Shown here piece by piece: positions 33,325 to 41,714 of a stretch of 64,000 bases of DNA. The notes beneath the pieces were generated by a model, which saw nothing but the letters and a program-made list of their open reading frames with translations, had not been told where the DNA came from and ran no database searches. The position numbers were made by a program, and so were the translations under genes. Within the stretch, counting starts at the first letter, position 1. The number at the start of each line of letters is the position of its first letter. This stretch comes from Anaeroplasmataceae bacterium (lineage in GTDB: Bacteria; Bacillota_I; Bacilli_A; Acholeplasmatales; JAEDCM01), in NCBI GenBank assembly GCA_016294165.1, contig JAEDCM010000001.1:1-64000 (forward strand), read 5' to 3'.

Positions 33325-34341
33325 ATGAAAGATAAGATTGTTACCTTTGGGGAAATAATGCTAAGATTAACACCCCCAGATTATAACAAGATAGATCAAG
33401 CAAATTCATTTCATGCCAATTATGGTGGTGGAGAAGCAAATGTAGCTGTATCCTTATCACATTTTGGGCATAAGACTTGTTTTCTATCAAAATTACCTCC
33501 AAATATTTTGGGTGATGGAGCAATCCAACATTTAAGAAGCCATGGTGTTGATACTAGTTACGTTGTTCGTGGTTCAACAACTCTTGGAATATATTTTCTT
33601 GAAACCGGATTTGGAGGAAGACCATCAAAGGTTATTTATAACCGTAAGCATTCAGCGATTACTCGTGTAGATGCTAAGGAATTTGATTTTGATGAAATCT
33701 TTAAGGATGCTAAATGGTTCCATGTTAGTGGTATTTCTCTAGCATTAGGACAAAGAGTTCGTAATGTTGTAATGGAAGCCTTAAAATATTGCAAAAAATA
33801 TGATGTTACAGTTTCATTTGACTTTAACTATCGTGCTAAATTATGGACAGTTGAGGAATCAAGAGATGCTTATAAAGCGGTGATGCCTTATGTTGATGTA
33901 TTGTTTGCTAGTTATTTTGACTGTAATACAATTCTTGAGATTCCAGCTGAAGAAAATATCACTGATTTTAAAATTAAAAGAGCAAAAGTGTTTAGACAAA
34001 CAATTAAAAATTATGATGTTAAGTATGTTTTCGGAACAGATAGAACAATCTATACGGCAACTGAAAATAGCTTAGCAGGATATTGTATCGCTGCCGATTT
34101 AGAGAAATATACTGATCCAATCAGATTTAACATTTATGACCGTATCGGTGGTGGAGATGCTTTTGCATCAGGAGTAATTCATGGTTTAATTAAGGATTTT
34201 AATAATCCATGCTATGCCCTAGAATTTGGTTTAGTTACATCAGTTCTAAAGCATACAATTTATGGTGATGTATGTATTCTTAATGAGGACGACATTACCG
34301 ATTATATGAGATCAAATGGTCGACAAGGTGTAGACCGATAG
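33325..34341 (+). CDS. PfkB-family sugar kinase, probable 2-keto-3-deoxygluconate kinase (copy 1)
   Basis: A 338-aa ribokinase-like kinase with an N-terminal KDG-kinase-type start (FGEIMLRLTPP) and YGGGEANVAVSLS. The catalytic motif is DRIGGGDAFASG, with the base Asp. It would phosphorylate KDG to KDPG for Eda. A second paralogue of nearly the same length lies 490 bp downstream. This copy is the more divergent of the two and could act on a related keto-sugar. Instead of a normal ribosome site the 20 bases before the ATG contain a small GGGC/GCCC hairpin. Confidence 0.85.
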   Translation: MKDKIVTFGEIMLRLTPPDYNKIDQANSFHANYGGGEANVAVSLSHFGHKTCFLSKLPPNILGDGAIQHLRSHGVDTSYVVRGSTTLGIYFLETGFGGRPSKVIYNRKHSAITRVDAKEFDFDEIFKDAKWFHVSGISLALGQRVRNVVMEALKYCKKYDVTVSFDFNYRAKLWTVEESRDAYKAVMPYVDVLFASYFDCNTILEIPAEENITDFKIKRAKVFRQTIKNYDVKYVFGTDRTIYTATENSLAGYCIAADLEKYTDPIRFNIYDRIGGGDAFASGVIHGLIKDFNNPCYALEFGLVTSVLKHTIYGDVCILNEDDITDYMRSNGRQGVDR

Positions 34342-34351
34342 GAGAGGTAAT

Positions 34352-34813
34352 ATGATTATAGGTAAACTAAATAATATCAAAAGATATTATGGTTTAAACA
34401 AAAATATTGATACAGCTATTAAATGGCTTGAAACAGCTGATTTATTAAATTTACCTTTAGGTAAAACAGTTATTGATGGAGATAATGTATATGTAAATAG
34501 ATTACAATATGTTTGCAAAAATGAAGCAGAATTATTCCAAAAGGCTGAAAACCATGATAACTATTTAGATTTACAAATTGTTATTAAAGGTAAAGAAGGA
34601 TTTGGATATGCAGATATCGCAAATCAAACAATGACAGTTGCTACTCCTTATAACACAACTAAGGATGTAACTAAATATGCATGTATGGATGAATTAGTTT
34701 ATGAAATGTCTGATGGTTCTTATGCATTGGTATTCCCTGAGGATGTTCATAGACCAATGATAAAAATTAACGATGAAATCGTTGAAAAAGCTGTTGTAAA
34801 AATTAAATTATAG
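34352..34813 (+). CDS. YhcH/YjgK/YiaL family protein (DUF386)
   Basis: A 153-aa cupin-like protein of the family containing YhcH, YiaL and EbgC. The conserved metal-site pattern is visible: ENHDNYLDLQIVIKG (H and E/D) and FPEDVHRPMI (H). Members act as sugar anomerases or isomerases, often on N-acylneuraminate or uronate-type sugars. Lying between two KDG kinases, it probably assists with the cyclic/linear forms of a pectin-derived keto-sugar. The exact substrate is inferred. Confidence 0.88.
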   Translation: MIIGKLNNIKRYYGLNKNIDTAIKWLETADLLNLPLGKTVIDGDNVYVNRLQYVCKNEAELFQKAENHDNYLDLQIVIKGKEGFGYADIANQTMTVATPYNTTKDVTKYACMDELVYEMSDGSYALVFPEDVHRPMIKINDEIVEKAVVKIKL

Positions 34814-34828
34814 GAGGAAATACAAAAA

Positions 34829-35851
34829 ATGGCTAAAGTAGTAACAATGGGAGAAATTATGTTAAGATTATCTTCTCCTGCAAATTCTCGTTTTGTTCAA
34901 TCACAAAGCTTTGATGTAGTTTATGGTGGAGGAGAAGCAAACGTTGCAGTTAGTTTAGCTAACTATGGACATGATGCTTATTTCGTAAGTAAATTACCTA
35001 AGCATGAAATCGGACAATCTGCAGTTAATGCATTAACTCGTTATGGAGTTAAATCAGATTATATCGCACGTGGTGGAAACCGTGTTGGTATCTATTACTT
35101 AGAAACAGGAGCTTCTATGCGTCCTTCAAAAGTAATTTATGACCGCGCTGATTCAGCAATCGCTTGTGCTGATCCATCTGATTTTGATTTTGATAAAATC
35201 ATGGAAGGTGCTTCATGGTTCCACTGGTCAGGAATCACTCCAGCAATCTCTGATAAGGCTGCTGAATTAACTAAATTAGCATGTGAAGCTGCTAAACGTC
35301 ATGGTGTAACAGTTTCTGTTGACTTAAACTTCCGTAAAAAATTATGGACAAAAGAAAAAGCTCAATCTATCATGAAACCATTAATGAAATACGTTGACGT
35401 ATGTATTGGAAATGAAGAGGATGCTGAGTTATGCTTAGGATTCAAACCAGATGCTGACGTTGAAGGTGGAGAAACTAATGCTGAAGGATACAAAGGTATC
35501 TTTACTCAAATGGCTAAAGAATTTGATTTCAAATATGTTATTTCTACATTACGTGAATCATTCTCAGCTACTCATAATGGATGGAAAGCAATGATCTATA
35601 ACGGTAAAGAATTCTATGAATCAAAACGTTATGATATCAATCCAATCATCGACCGTGTAGGTGGTGGAGACTCATTCTCTGGAGGAATTATCCATGGTTT
35701 ATTAACTAAACCTACTCAAGGAGAAGCTTTAGAGTTTGCGGTAGCTGCATCTGCATTAAAACACACTATTCCTGGAGATTTCAACTTAGTTTCTGTTGAA
35801 GAAGTTGAGGCTTTAGCTGGTGGAAATGCTAACGGACGTGTACAACGTTAA
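34829..35851 (+). CDS. kdgK: 2-keto-3-deoxygluconate kinase (copy 2)
   Basis: A 340-aa PfkB-family kinase with GEIMLRLSSP, YGGGEANVAVSL, a VDLNFRKKLW core and the catalytic DRVGGGDSFSGG. It converts KDG to KDPG, feeding Eda. Of the two paralogues this is the better match to characterised KDG kinases, so I give the symbol here. An AGGAGGAA ribosome site precedes it, and the cluster ends with a terminator directly after. Confidence 0.9.
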   Translation: MAKVVTMGEIMLRLSSPANSRFVQSQSFDVVYGGGEANVAVSLANYGHDAYFVSKLPKHEIGQSAVNALTRYGVKSDYIARGGNRVGIYYLETGASMRPSKVIYDRADSAIACADPSDFDFDKIMEGASWFHWSGITPAISDKAAELTKLACEAAKRHGVTVSVDLNFRKKLWTKEKAQSIMKPLMKYVDVCIGNEEDAELCLGFKPDADVEGGETNAEGYKGIFTQMAKEFDFKYVISTLRESFSATHNGWKAMIYNGKEFYESKRYDINPIIDRVGGGDSFSGGIIHGLLTKPTQGEALEFAVAASALKHTIPGDFNLVSVEEVEALAGGNANGRVQR

Positions 35852-35861
35852 TTAATCTTTA

Positions 35862-35888
35862 AAATGCCCATAAAAACGGGCATTTTTT
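35862..35888 (+). terminator. Terminator of the eda-kdgK cluster
   Basis: AAATGCCC / GGGCATTT stem, 8-nt A-rich loop, T tail. Confidence 0.92.
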
Positions 35889-35893
35889 ATTTG

Positions 35894-35922
35894 TTGCATT
35901 TTTGAATAGCTTATTTTATAAT
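35894..35922 (+). promoter_or_regulatory. Promoter of the two-gene membrane unit
   Basis: TTGCAT (35894-35899), 17 bp, TATAAT (35917-35922), followed closely by AAGGAGGGAG and the ATG. Confidence 0.65.
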
Positions 35923-35942
35923 ATGGTATAAGGAGGGAGAAA

Positions 35943-36434
35943 ATGGAAAAATTTAAATTAAGCTTAGGTAAAATTGAAAAGGTTTTATTGATTATTGCAT
36001 TAGCTTTCATTTCTATTAATTTGATTAGTGCTTTTGACAATGATTTAACTGATGCAGCTTTAGTTAGTCTAGTTAGCAATGGTTTAGTATTTGTTGCATC
36101 ATTAATTCTAGTTTTAAAGTCAAAAGATACATCAATTACAAAAAATGATATTTTTGTTTCGGTTATTTTATTCTTTGCGGGATTGTTAGTTGGTCAAACA
36201 TATTCTTTGATTAATTATACTTCAACATTTACATATTTAGCATATGAAATTATGTATGCAGTACCACTTGTTATGTATTTGTTAAAAAAAGAAGAAGGAA
36301 CAAAAATTAGCTTCTTAGTTGTATTAGCATATTTTGCAGTAAGTACAATTGGTGGAAGCATTTATTCATTTGCTAGATTTAGTATTTTATTAGTATTTGT
36401 ATTATGTTTATTTAAAGGAGAAGAAAAAGAATGA
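35943..36434 (+). CDS. Membrane protein of unknown function
   Basis: A 163-aa hydrophobic protein with about five transmembrane segments and no recognised motif. The next gene begins inside its last codon (ATGA overlap) and encodes a protein of similar architecture, so the two likely form a pair or a duplicated unit. Function cannot be told from the sequence. Confidence 0.75.
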   Translation: MEKFKLSLGKIEKVLLIIALAFISINLISAFDNDLTDAALVSLVSNGLVFVASLILVLKSKDTSITKNDIFVSVILFFAGLLVGQTYSLINYTSTFTYLAYEIMYAVPLVMYLLKKEEGTKISFLVVLAYFAVSTIGGSIYSFARFSILLVFVLCLFKGEEKE

Positions 36435-37039
36435 AAAAAACATCATTAATAGCAGCGATTGGAGCATTAGTTGTAGCAGTTTTATCAATTGTGTCATTTT
36501 TCTTAATGGATTTAAAGGATGAAAAAGAATATTTATTTGCAACTGTAACATACCTTGTAGTAGGGTTGGGATTTGCAGCATTATTGTTTAAGAAAGATAA
36601 TAAATTATCATTTATACCAGTATTAATATTTATTGCTGGATTAGAAGTATTTTCAGCTATCGTAGTTTCTGCTATCTTAGCAGCTACAGGTTCTTCAATA
36701 GGAAATGATGATTATGGAACATTTGGATTTATTGTTTTAGTATATTTCGTTGTTTCATTAATTTTTGCATCAAAAAATCAAAAATGGGCAATCATTTCTG
36801 TAATTGCAATTTTATCTTTATATGCTCTTGCAGCTTATGAAATCTTTAATGCAGCCTATTTAATGGATATTGATAGAGTAATGACAATTTTAACAGGTTC
36901 TCAATTATTAAGTATATTAGTATTCATTGTTTACTATTCTGGATTATTATGTGAAGATAAGCCAAAAGCAGTTGAAGAAAAAACTGAAGAAGAAAAAATT
37001 GAAGAAGAAAAAACTGAAGAAGAAAAAGACGCTGAATAA
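36431..37039 (+). CDS. Membrane protein with a Glu/Lys-rich repeat tail
   Basis: A 202-aa protein with about six transmembrane segments followed by a charged cytosolic tail made of short repeats (EEKTEEEKIEEEK...). The tail DNA is a near-perfect repeat of GAAGAAAAAACT-type units, which may vary in number between strains. Coupled to the preceding membrane protein by a 4-bp overlap. No family recognised. A similar plan, membrane part plus charged repeat tail, is seen at 51.9 kb. Confidence 0.75.
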   Translation: MKKTSLIAAIGALVVAVLSIVSFFLMDLKDEKEYLFATVTYLVVGLGFAALLFKKDNKLSFIPVLIFIAGLEVFSAIVVSAILAATGSSIGNDDYGTFGFIVLVYFVVSLIFASKNQKWAIISVIAILSLYALAAYEIFNAAYLMDIDRVMTILTGSQLLSILVFIVYYSGLLCEDKPKAVEEKTEEEKIEEEKTEEEKDAE

Positions 37040-37051
37040 TTTATAAAAATT

Positions 37052-37076
37052 TACCCCTACTATTTAGGGGTATTTT
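37052..37076 (+). terminator. Terminator
   Basis: TACCCCTA / TAGGGGTA perfect 8-bp stem with a CTATT loop and a short T tail. Confidence 0.8.
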
Positions 37077-37201
37077 CGTATACTGAAACAAGGAGTTAAT
37101 CTCTTAGTTTTTTATTTCAAATATTATAGTATAATAGTAATGAAGAAATGTTTATATTAATATGCCTAAAATTCCTGAAGAATAACGAAGATTTAATGAA
37201 T

Positions 37202-37223
37202 TGGCGCGTTACTTAGCACGCCA
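37202..37223. other. GC-rich hairpin in an intergenic region
   Basis: The gap 37077-37282 has no convincing gene. It holds a TATAAT (37130) without a good -35 and a GC-rich hairpin TGGCGCG / CACGCCA that stands out from the AT-rich surroundings. Reading from ATG 37162 gives MPKIPEE, a TAA stop, then RRFNELARYLARHLFTI in the same frame. This could be a small RNA or a broken small gene. Confidence 0.3.
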
Positions 37224-37282
37224 TTTGTTTACAATTTAATTCCATAACTTCTCAACAATACATCTTATTTTCGTGGAAAATG

Positions 37283-37311
37283 TTGTATATTGTTGACAAG
37301 TATAATATAAT
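37283..37311 (+). promoter_or_regulatory. Promoter of the lipoprotein gene
   Basis: TTGTAT (37283-37288), 17 bp, TATAAT (37306-37311), 18 bp before the ATG, with GGGGTGAT as ribosome site. Confidence 0.6.
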
Positions 37312-37329
37312 TATTGACGGGGTGATAAA

Positions 37330-38349
37330 ATGAAAAAATTTTTATTATTAATTTTAACATTTATTGTTAGTATTAGTTTAGTTGGATGTGGAGATAAAAA
37401 TAAACCTTTATATACTCCAACAACAAATACAAATGAAGTATTAAAATTTCAAAATGAGGAAGAATTATATAATTATCTTCAAACTTACGATGAGAATACT
37501 AATTGCTATTTAGAATATGAATTTTCTTTTAGTGTTAATGGTATGAAATGTGATGCAACTTTAGTTTCAGAGGTTGATGGATTTAAATCACATTCTATTA
37601 TGTTCATGGAAATGAAATATGATGGAAATACAATTAAGCAAAAAATGGAAAACTGGACTAACATTACAGAAACAGAGCTTGTTATTATAACTAGAATGGA
37701 TATGTTAGGAGAAGAGTATTGGTCAGAAAATTCAATTCCTTATGACAAAGATATCATTGAACAAGAATGTTTAGATAGTTTAAATACTAGTATAGCATAT
37801 ATAAAAGAAACAATCGAGAATCATGTTAGTGGTAAAGTGGTTTCTAGTATTGTAAAACAATCAAGCGATGGATCATATTATTATGTATCTTTTAATGAAT
37901 ATGTTGATTCTTCATTATCAGGTGATTTAATTGTTAAATATTATCCAACAACAAATAATTTTGAGTATGCTATTGATGGAAAATTAGTATATGAGGGATG
38001 TAATGTAACTGTTAATGAAGATAATTTATCTGTGAAATTTGATATTTATACTTTCTTATCTGAAACAAGTTCTTCGGTAACAACTGATTTTGCTGAAGGA
38101 GTAGCTTTTGATCAATTTACATACGCTAATGGTAAATATGAATTAAATGATGGAATTGAAGCCAAATTAGGTATTGAAGAGTATTCATTAAAGTTTAACA
38201 AGGATTTAACAAAAATGAATTTCACATGTGTGATGAATAAGATTCCTGGCATGGAAGAATATGGTGAAATGAATATTACAGTTAAAGGTACTTATAAATT
38301 ATGCGGTAAAATTGTAATTAATCTTCCTGAGGTTCCTGAACAAGAATAA
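37330..38349 (+). CDS. Secreted lipoprotein of unknown function
   Basis: A 339-aa protein with a clear lipoprotein signal: basic start, hydrophobic core and lipobox LVGC before Gly (Cys at residue 20). A short Pro/Thr/Asn linker follows, then a mixed alpha/beta extracellular domain without recognised motifs. It is monocistronic with its own promoter and terminator. The next genes, kduI and kduD, have a separate promoter, so a link with uronate use is only positional. Confidence 0.8.
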   Translation: MKKFLLLILTFIVSISLVGCGDKNKPLYTPTTNTNEVLKFQNEEELYNYLQTYDENTNCYLEYEFSFSVNGMKCDATLVSEVDGFKSHSIMFMEMKYDGNTIKQKMENWTNITETELVIITRMDMLGEEYWSENSIPYDKDIIEQECLDSLNTSIAYIKETIENHVSGKVVSSIVKQSSDGSYYYVSFNEYVDSSLSGDLIVKYYPTTNNFEYAIDGKLVYEGCNVTVNEDNLSVKFDIYTFLSETSSSVTTDFAEGVAFDQFTYANGKYELNDGIEAKLGIEEYSLKFNKDLTKMNFTCVMNKIPGMEEYGEMNITVKGTYKLCGKIVINLPEVPEQE

Positions 38350-38358
38350 AGAATTTTT

Positions 38359-38389
38359 GCTTCTAGATTATCTAGAAGCTTTTATTTTG
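38359..38389 (+). terminator. Terminator
   Basis: GCTTCTAGA / TCTAGAAGC 9-bp stem with T-rich tail. Confidence 0.88.
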
Positions 38390-38419
38390 TATTAAATAAT
38401 TATGAAAATTGCATATTTA

Positions 38420-38449
38420 TTGTGTTTTTCAGAAAAAATATGGTATAAT
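38420..38449 (+). promoter_or_regulatory. Promoter of kduI-kduD
   Basis: TTGTGT (38420-38425), 18 bp, TATAAT (38444-38449), 25 bp before the ATG. Confidence 0.55.
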
Positions 38450-38474
38450 GTATAAGAGAAAAAGGAGGAATAAT

Positions 38475-39311
38475 ATGAAATTAGATATTAGATATGCTAA
38501 TCATCCTGATGATTCAATGTATTATACAACTGAAGAATTAAGAAAACATTATTTAATTGAACAAGTATTTGCCCCTGATGAAATGTTATTTACATATTCA
38601 CATCAAGATCGTATTATTGCTGGTGGGGTAATGCCTGTTACTAAAAAGTTAGCTTTAGAGACATCAAAGGAATTAGCCGCAGATTACTTCCTACAAAGAA
38701 GAGAATTAGGATTTATTAATGTAGGTGGAGAAGGAAAGGTAACGTTAGATGGAAAAGAATATACAATCCTTCCTAAGGATGGAATGTATGTTGGAATGGG
38801 GACTAAGGAGGTAGTATTTGAGTCAGTAGATCCAAATAAACCTGCATTATTCTATATCAATAGTTGCCCTGCTCATATGACTTATCCAACTGTTTATATT
38901 GAATATACAAAGGCTAATAAACGTCCATTAGGTGATCAAGCACACATGAACAAACGTGTTATTAACCAATACATTCATCCTGATGTTTGTCAATCTTGCC
39001 AATTAGCAATGGGTATGACAGAATTGGATGAAGGTAACTCATGGAATACAATGCCATGCCACACACATGAAAGAAGAATGGAAGTTTATTTCTATTTTGA
39101 TATTCCTGAGGATCAAAGAGTTTTCCACTTTATGGGAACTAAAGATGAAACAAGACACATTGTAATGGCACCAATGCAAGCTGTTATTTCACCATCATGG
39201 AGTATTCATAGTGCATGTGCTACATCTAGATATACATTCATTTGGGGAATGTGTGGAGAAAATCAAGAATTTGATGATATGGATCATATCCAAACTAAGG
39301 ATTTAAAATAA
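38475..39311 (+). CDS. kduI: 5-dehydro-4-deoxy-D-glucuronate isomerase
   Basis: A 278-aa cupin isomerase, the normal length, turning 5-keto-4-deoxyuronate (from unsaturated pectin fragments) into 2,5-diketo-3-deoxygluconate. The N-terminus MKLDIRYANHPDD and the metal-binding MPCHTHERRMEVYFYF are characteristic. The ATG at 38475 is chosen because AAAGGAGGAA precedes it; an in-frame upstream ATG has no such site and overlaps the promoter. kduD follows after 20 bp. Confidence 0.95.
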   Translation: MKLDIRYANHPDDSMYYTTEELRKHYLIEQVFAPDEMLFTYSHQDRIIAGGVMPVTKKLALETSKELAADYFLQRRELGFINVGGEGKVTLDGKEYTILPKDGMYVGMGTKEVVFESVDPNKPALFYINSCPAHMTYPTVYIEYTKANKRPLGDQAHMNKRVINQYIHPDVCQSCQLAMGMTELDEGNSWNTMPCHTHERRMEVYFYFDIPEDQRVFHFMGTKDETRHIVMAPMQAVISPSWSIHSACATSRYTFIWGMCGENQEFDDMDHIQTKDLK

Positions 39312-39331
39312 TAAAAAAGGAGAAAAATAAA

Positions 39332-40132
39332 ATGATTTTAGAAAGTTTTAGTTTAAAAGGAAAAGTTGCTCTAGTTACAGGTGCATCTTATGGTATTGGA
39401 TTTGCAATTGCATCAGGATTAGCTGAAGCAGGAGCTACTATCGTTTTTAACGATATCAAACAAGAATTAGTTGATAAAGGTATTGCTGCATACAAAGAAG
39501 CAGGTATTGAAGCTAAAGGTTATGTATGCAATGTATGTGATGAGGAAGCAGTTAACAAAATGATTGCTCAAATTGAAAAAGAGGTTGGAGTTATTGACAT
39601 TTTAGTTAATAATGCGGGTATTATCAAACGTATCCCAATGGTTGAAATGTCTGCAGCTGATTTCCGTCAAGTTATTGATGTTGACTTAAATGCGCCATTC
39701 ATCATGGCTAAAGCTGTTATTCCATCAATGATTAAAAAAGGACATGGAAAAATCATTAACATTTGTTCAATGATGTCTGAATTAGGTAGAGAAACTGTAT
39801 CTGCTTATGCTGCCGCAAAAGGTGGATTAAAAATGTTAACAAAGAATATTGCATCAGAATATGGTGAATTCAATATTCAATGTAATGGAATTGGGCCTGG
39901 ATATATTGAAACTCCACAAACTGCTCCATTAAGAGAAATTCAACCAGATGGTTCACGTCATCCATTTGATCAATTTATTTTAGCTAAGACTCCTGCTAAT
40001 AGATGGGGTAAGACTTCTGATTTAGTTGGACCAGCTGTATTCCTAGCAAGTGATGCTTCAGATTTCGTTAATGGACATATCTTATATGTTGATGGTGGGA
40101 TCTTAGCTTACATCGGAAAACAACCTAAATAA
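39332..40132 (+). CDS. kduD: 2-dehydro-3-deoxy-D-gluconate 5-dehydrogenase
   Basis: A 266-aa short-chain dehydrogenase/reductase. It has the cofactor loop TGASYGIGFA, NNAG, the catalytic Ser in SMMSE and the YAAAKGG Tyr-Lys motif. It interconverts 2,5-diketo-3-deoxygluconate and KDG using NAD(H), supplying the KDG kinases at 33-36 kb. Pairing with kduI makes the assignment secure; alone, 2-deoxy-gluconate 3-dehydrogenase would be an alternative name. An AAAAAGGAGAA ribosome site precedes it. Confidence 0.93.
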   Translation: MILESFSLKGKVALVTGASYGIGFAIASGLAEAGATIVFNDIKQELVDKGIAAYKEAGIEAKGYVCNVCDEEAVNKMIAQIEKEVGVIDILVNNAGIIKRIPMVEMSAADFRQVIDVDLNAPFIMAKAVIPSMIKKGHGKIINICSMMSELGRETVSAYAAAKGGLKMLTKNIASEYGEFNIQCNGIGPGYIETPQTAPLREIQPDGSRHPFDQFILAKTPANRWGKTSDLVGPAVFLASDASDFVNGHILYVDGGILAYIGKQPK

Positions 40133-40138
40133 TAACTT

Positions 40139-40166
40139 AAGTCTCCAAAATTTGGAGACTTTTTTC
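40139..40166 (+). terminator. Terminator after kduD
   Basis: AAGTCTCC / GGAGACTT hairpin with T tail. Confidence 0.9.
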
Positions 40167-40195
40167 TTGCGTTTTTAATTTAATGGTAGTAAAAT
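40167..40195 (+). promoter_or_regulatory. Promoter of the ECF-coaX unit
   Basis: TTGCGT (40167-40172), 17 bp, TAAAAT (40190-40195). A short GC-rich hairpin (CCC-TTTA-GGG with flanking GG/CC) at about 40209-40224 lies in the leader and may be regulatory. Confidence 0.5.
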
Positions 40196-40245
40196 TATTG
40201 TGATTATGGGACCCTTTAGGGCCTAGAAAGAAAGGAAAATTAAAT

Positions 40246-40842
40246 ATGAAAAAGAAAAGTGTCAAAGAATTGGTAGGTTTAGCAATAATTCTATCAATTG
40301 TGATAGTTTTACAAACTATTGGAAGTTTTATTAAGATTGGATCATTTTCAATCTCTTTGGTCTTAGTACCAATTGTCATTGGAGCCATTTTATATGGACC
40401 AAAAGCAGGAGCCATCCTAGGATTAACTTTCTCTTTGGTTGTTGTATATCAATGTGCTAGTGGAGTTGATGCTGGAGGAGCTATTTTATTTAATGCTAAT
40501 GCCTTTTTAACGGTATTATTATGCGTTTTAAAAGGAACATTATGTGGTTTTGGAGCTGGATTAATTTATCAAAAAATAAAGATTAAAAACGATTTAATTA
40601 GAACTTTAATTGCTTCAATTTCTGCACCAATTATCAATACAGGAATCTTTGTAATTGGTTTATACATTTGTTTCTTTGATATTTTAAAGGTGTGGGCCGG
40701 AGGATCTAATACGGTTTATTATGTAATCACCGGACTAGTTGGATTAAATTTTGTTATTGAAACAGCGTTTAATGGATTTCTTTCACCAGCTATTTTAAGA
40801 ATTATTAAAATTGCAAATATTGATAATGAGGATGAGGAATAA
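40246..40842 (+). CDS. ECF transporter S component, probably for pantothenate
   Basis: A 198-aa membrane protein with about six transmembrane segments and the ECF substrate-binding-subunit pattern (LGLTFSLVVV after an N-terminal helix; acidic tail). S components bind a vitamin and use a shared energising module (EcfA1/A2/T), which is not in the window. It overlaps coaX (pantothenate kinase) by one base, so pantothenate is the likely substrate (PanT-like). The substrate is inferred only from this coupling. Confidence 0.8.
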   Translation: MKKKSVKELVGLAIILSIVIVLQTIGSFIKIGSFSISLVLVPIVIGAILYGPKAGAILGLTFSLVVVYQCASGVDAGGAILFNANAFLTVLLCVLKGTLCGFGAGLIYQKIKIKNDLIRTLIASISAPIINTGIFVIGLYICFFDILKVWAGGSNTVYYVITGLVGLNFVIETAFNGFLSPAILRIIKIANIDNEDEE

Positions 40843-41588
40843 TGATTTTATTATTTGATATTGGAAATACGAATATTGTTTTAGGTGTATCTGATGGAGA
40901 AAAGATTCTAAGTAGCTATCGTTACCACTCGCTTACAACTAAAACAGCTCACGAATTTTATCTTTCAATGAAGGATATTTTAAATGAGCATCAATATGAG
41001 GATGCCGTGATTTCATCTGTTGTTCCGATATTAACTTCTGCCATCAAGAAGATGGTTAAAGATTATTTGAATATAGAACCGATGATTTTGGGTAATGGTT
41101 TAAAAACCGGAATTGAGATTAAAACTGTTAATCCAAAAGAGGTAGGAGCGGATTTAGTCGCAGCTTCCGCAGGGGCGTATTCAAAATATAATAAATCATC
41201 AGTTATTGTCGATTTAGGAACGGCAAGTAAGATTTTATATGTTGAAAAGAATATGTTAAAAGGGGCAATTATCATGCCTGGTGTTAAAACATCTATGAAA
41301 TCACTTGTCAATAATACTGCCTTATTACCAAGTATTGAGATGGCAGTACCTAAAAATGTTTTAGGAACGAATACTATTGATGCTATGCAATCAGGGGTTA
41401 CCTATGGGGTTGCAGCTAGTATTGATGGATTAGTACGAAAAATTAAAAAGGAAGTAAAAGATGATTTTATTCTAATCGGAACTGGTGGATTATCAAAGTT
41501 AATCATACCATTATGTGAAGAGGAATTCATCTTAGATCCAAATTTAATCCTTGATGGATTATTATATATTTACCATAAAAATAAATAA
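40842..41588 (+). CDS. coaX: Type III pantothenate kinase
   Basis: A 248-aa ASKHA-fold kinase catalysing the first step of coenzyme A synthesis. DIGNTNIVLG is the phosphate-1 loop with the catalytic Asp, and VDLGTASK the second motif; GVKTSMKSL and GTGGLSK are also typical. Type III kinases are insensitive to CoA feedback. It is coupled to the ECF S component upstream. coaD, a later enzyme of the same pathway, lies at 56.1 kb. GAGGA precedes the ATG. Confidence 0.93.
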   Translation: MILLFDIGNTNIVLGVSDGEKILSSYRYHSLTTKTAHEFYLSMKDILNEHQYEDAVISSVVPILTSAIKKMVKDYLNIEPMILGNGLKTGIEIKTVNPKEVGADLVAASAGAYSKYNKSSVIVDLGTASKILYVEKNMLKGAIIMPGVKTSMKSLVNNTALLPSIEMAVPKNVLGTNTIDAMQSGVTYGVAASIDGLVRKIKKEVKDDFILIGTGGLSKLIIPLCEEEFILDPNLILDGLLYIYHKNK

Positions 41589-41597
41589 ATGTTTTGT

Positions 41598-41629
41598 AAA
41601 ATCTCCAAAAATTTGGAGATTTTTATTTT
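41598..41629 (+). terminator. Terminator after coaX
   Basis: AAATCTCCAAA / TTTGGAGATTT stem with T-rich tail; nearly the same core hairpin as after kduD. Confidence 0.9.
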
Positions 41630-41714
41630 AAATTTGGCTTAATTTAGGTGTTTTTATGGTGCAAAATAAAAAAATGTGTTATTATATAGATAAAGAGATT
41701 CGGAGGGATATTTT

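Noticed and set aside
37130..37135. TATAAT as a promoter of a small RNA at 37.14 kb
   Set aside because: No acceptable -35 box at 16-18 bp; kept only as a remark on the intergenic region.
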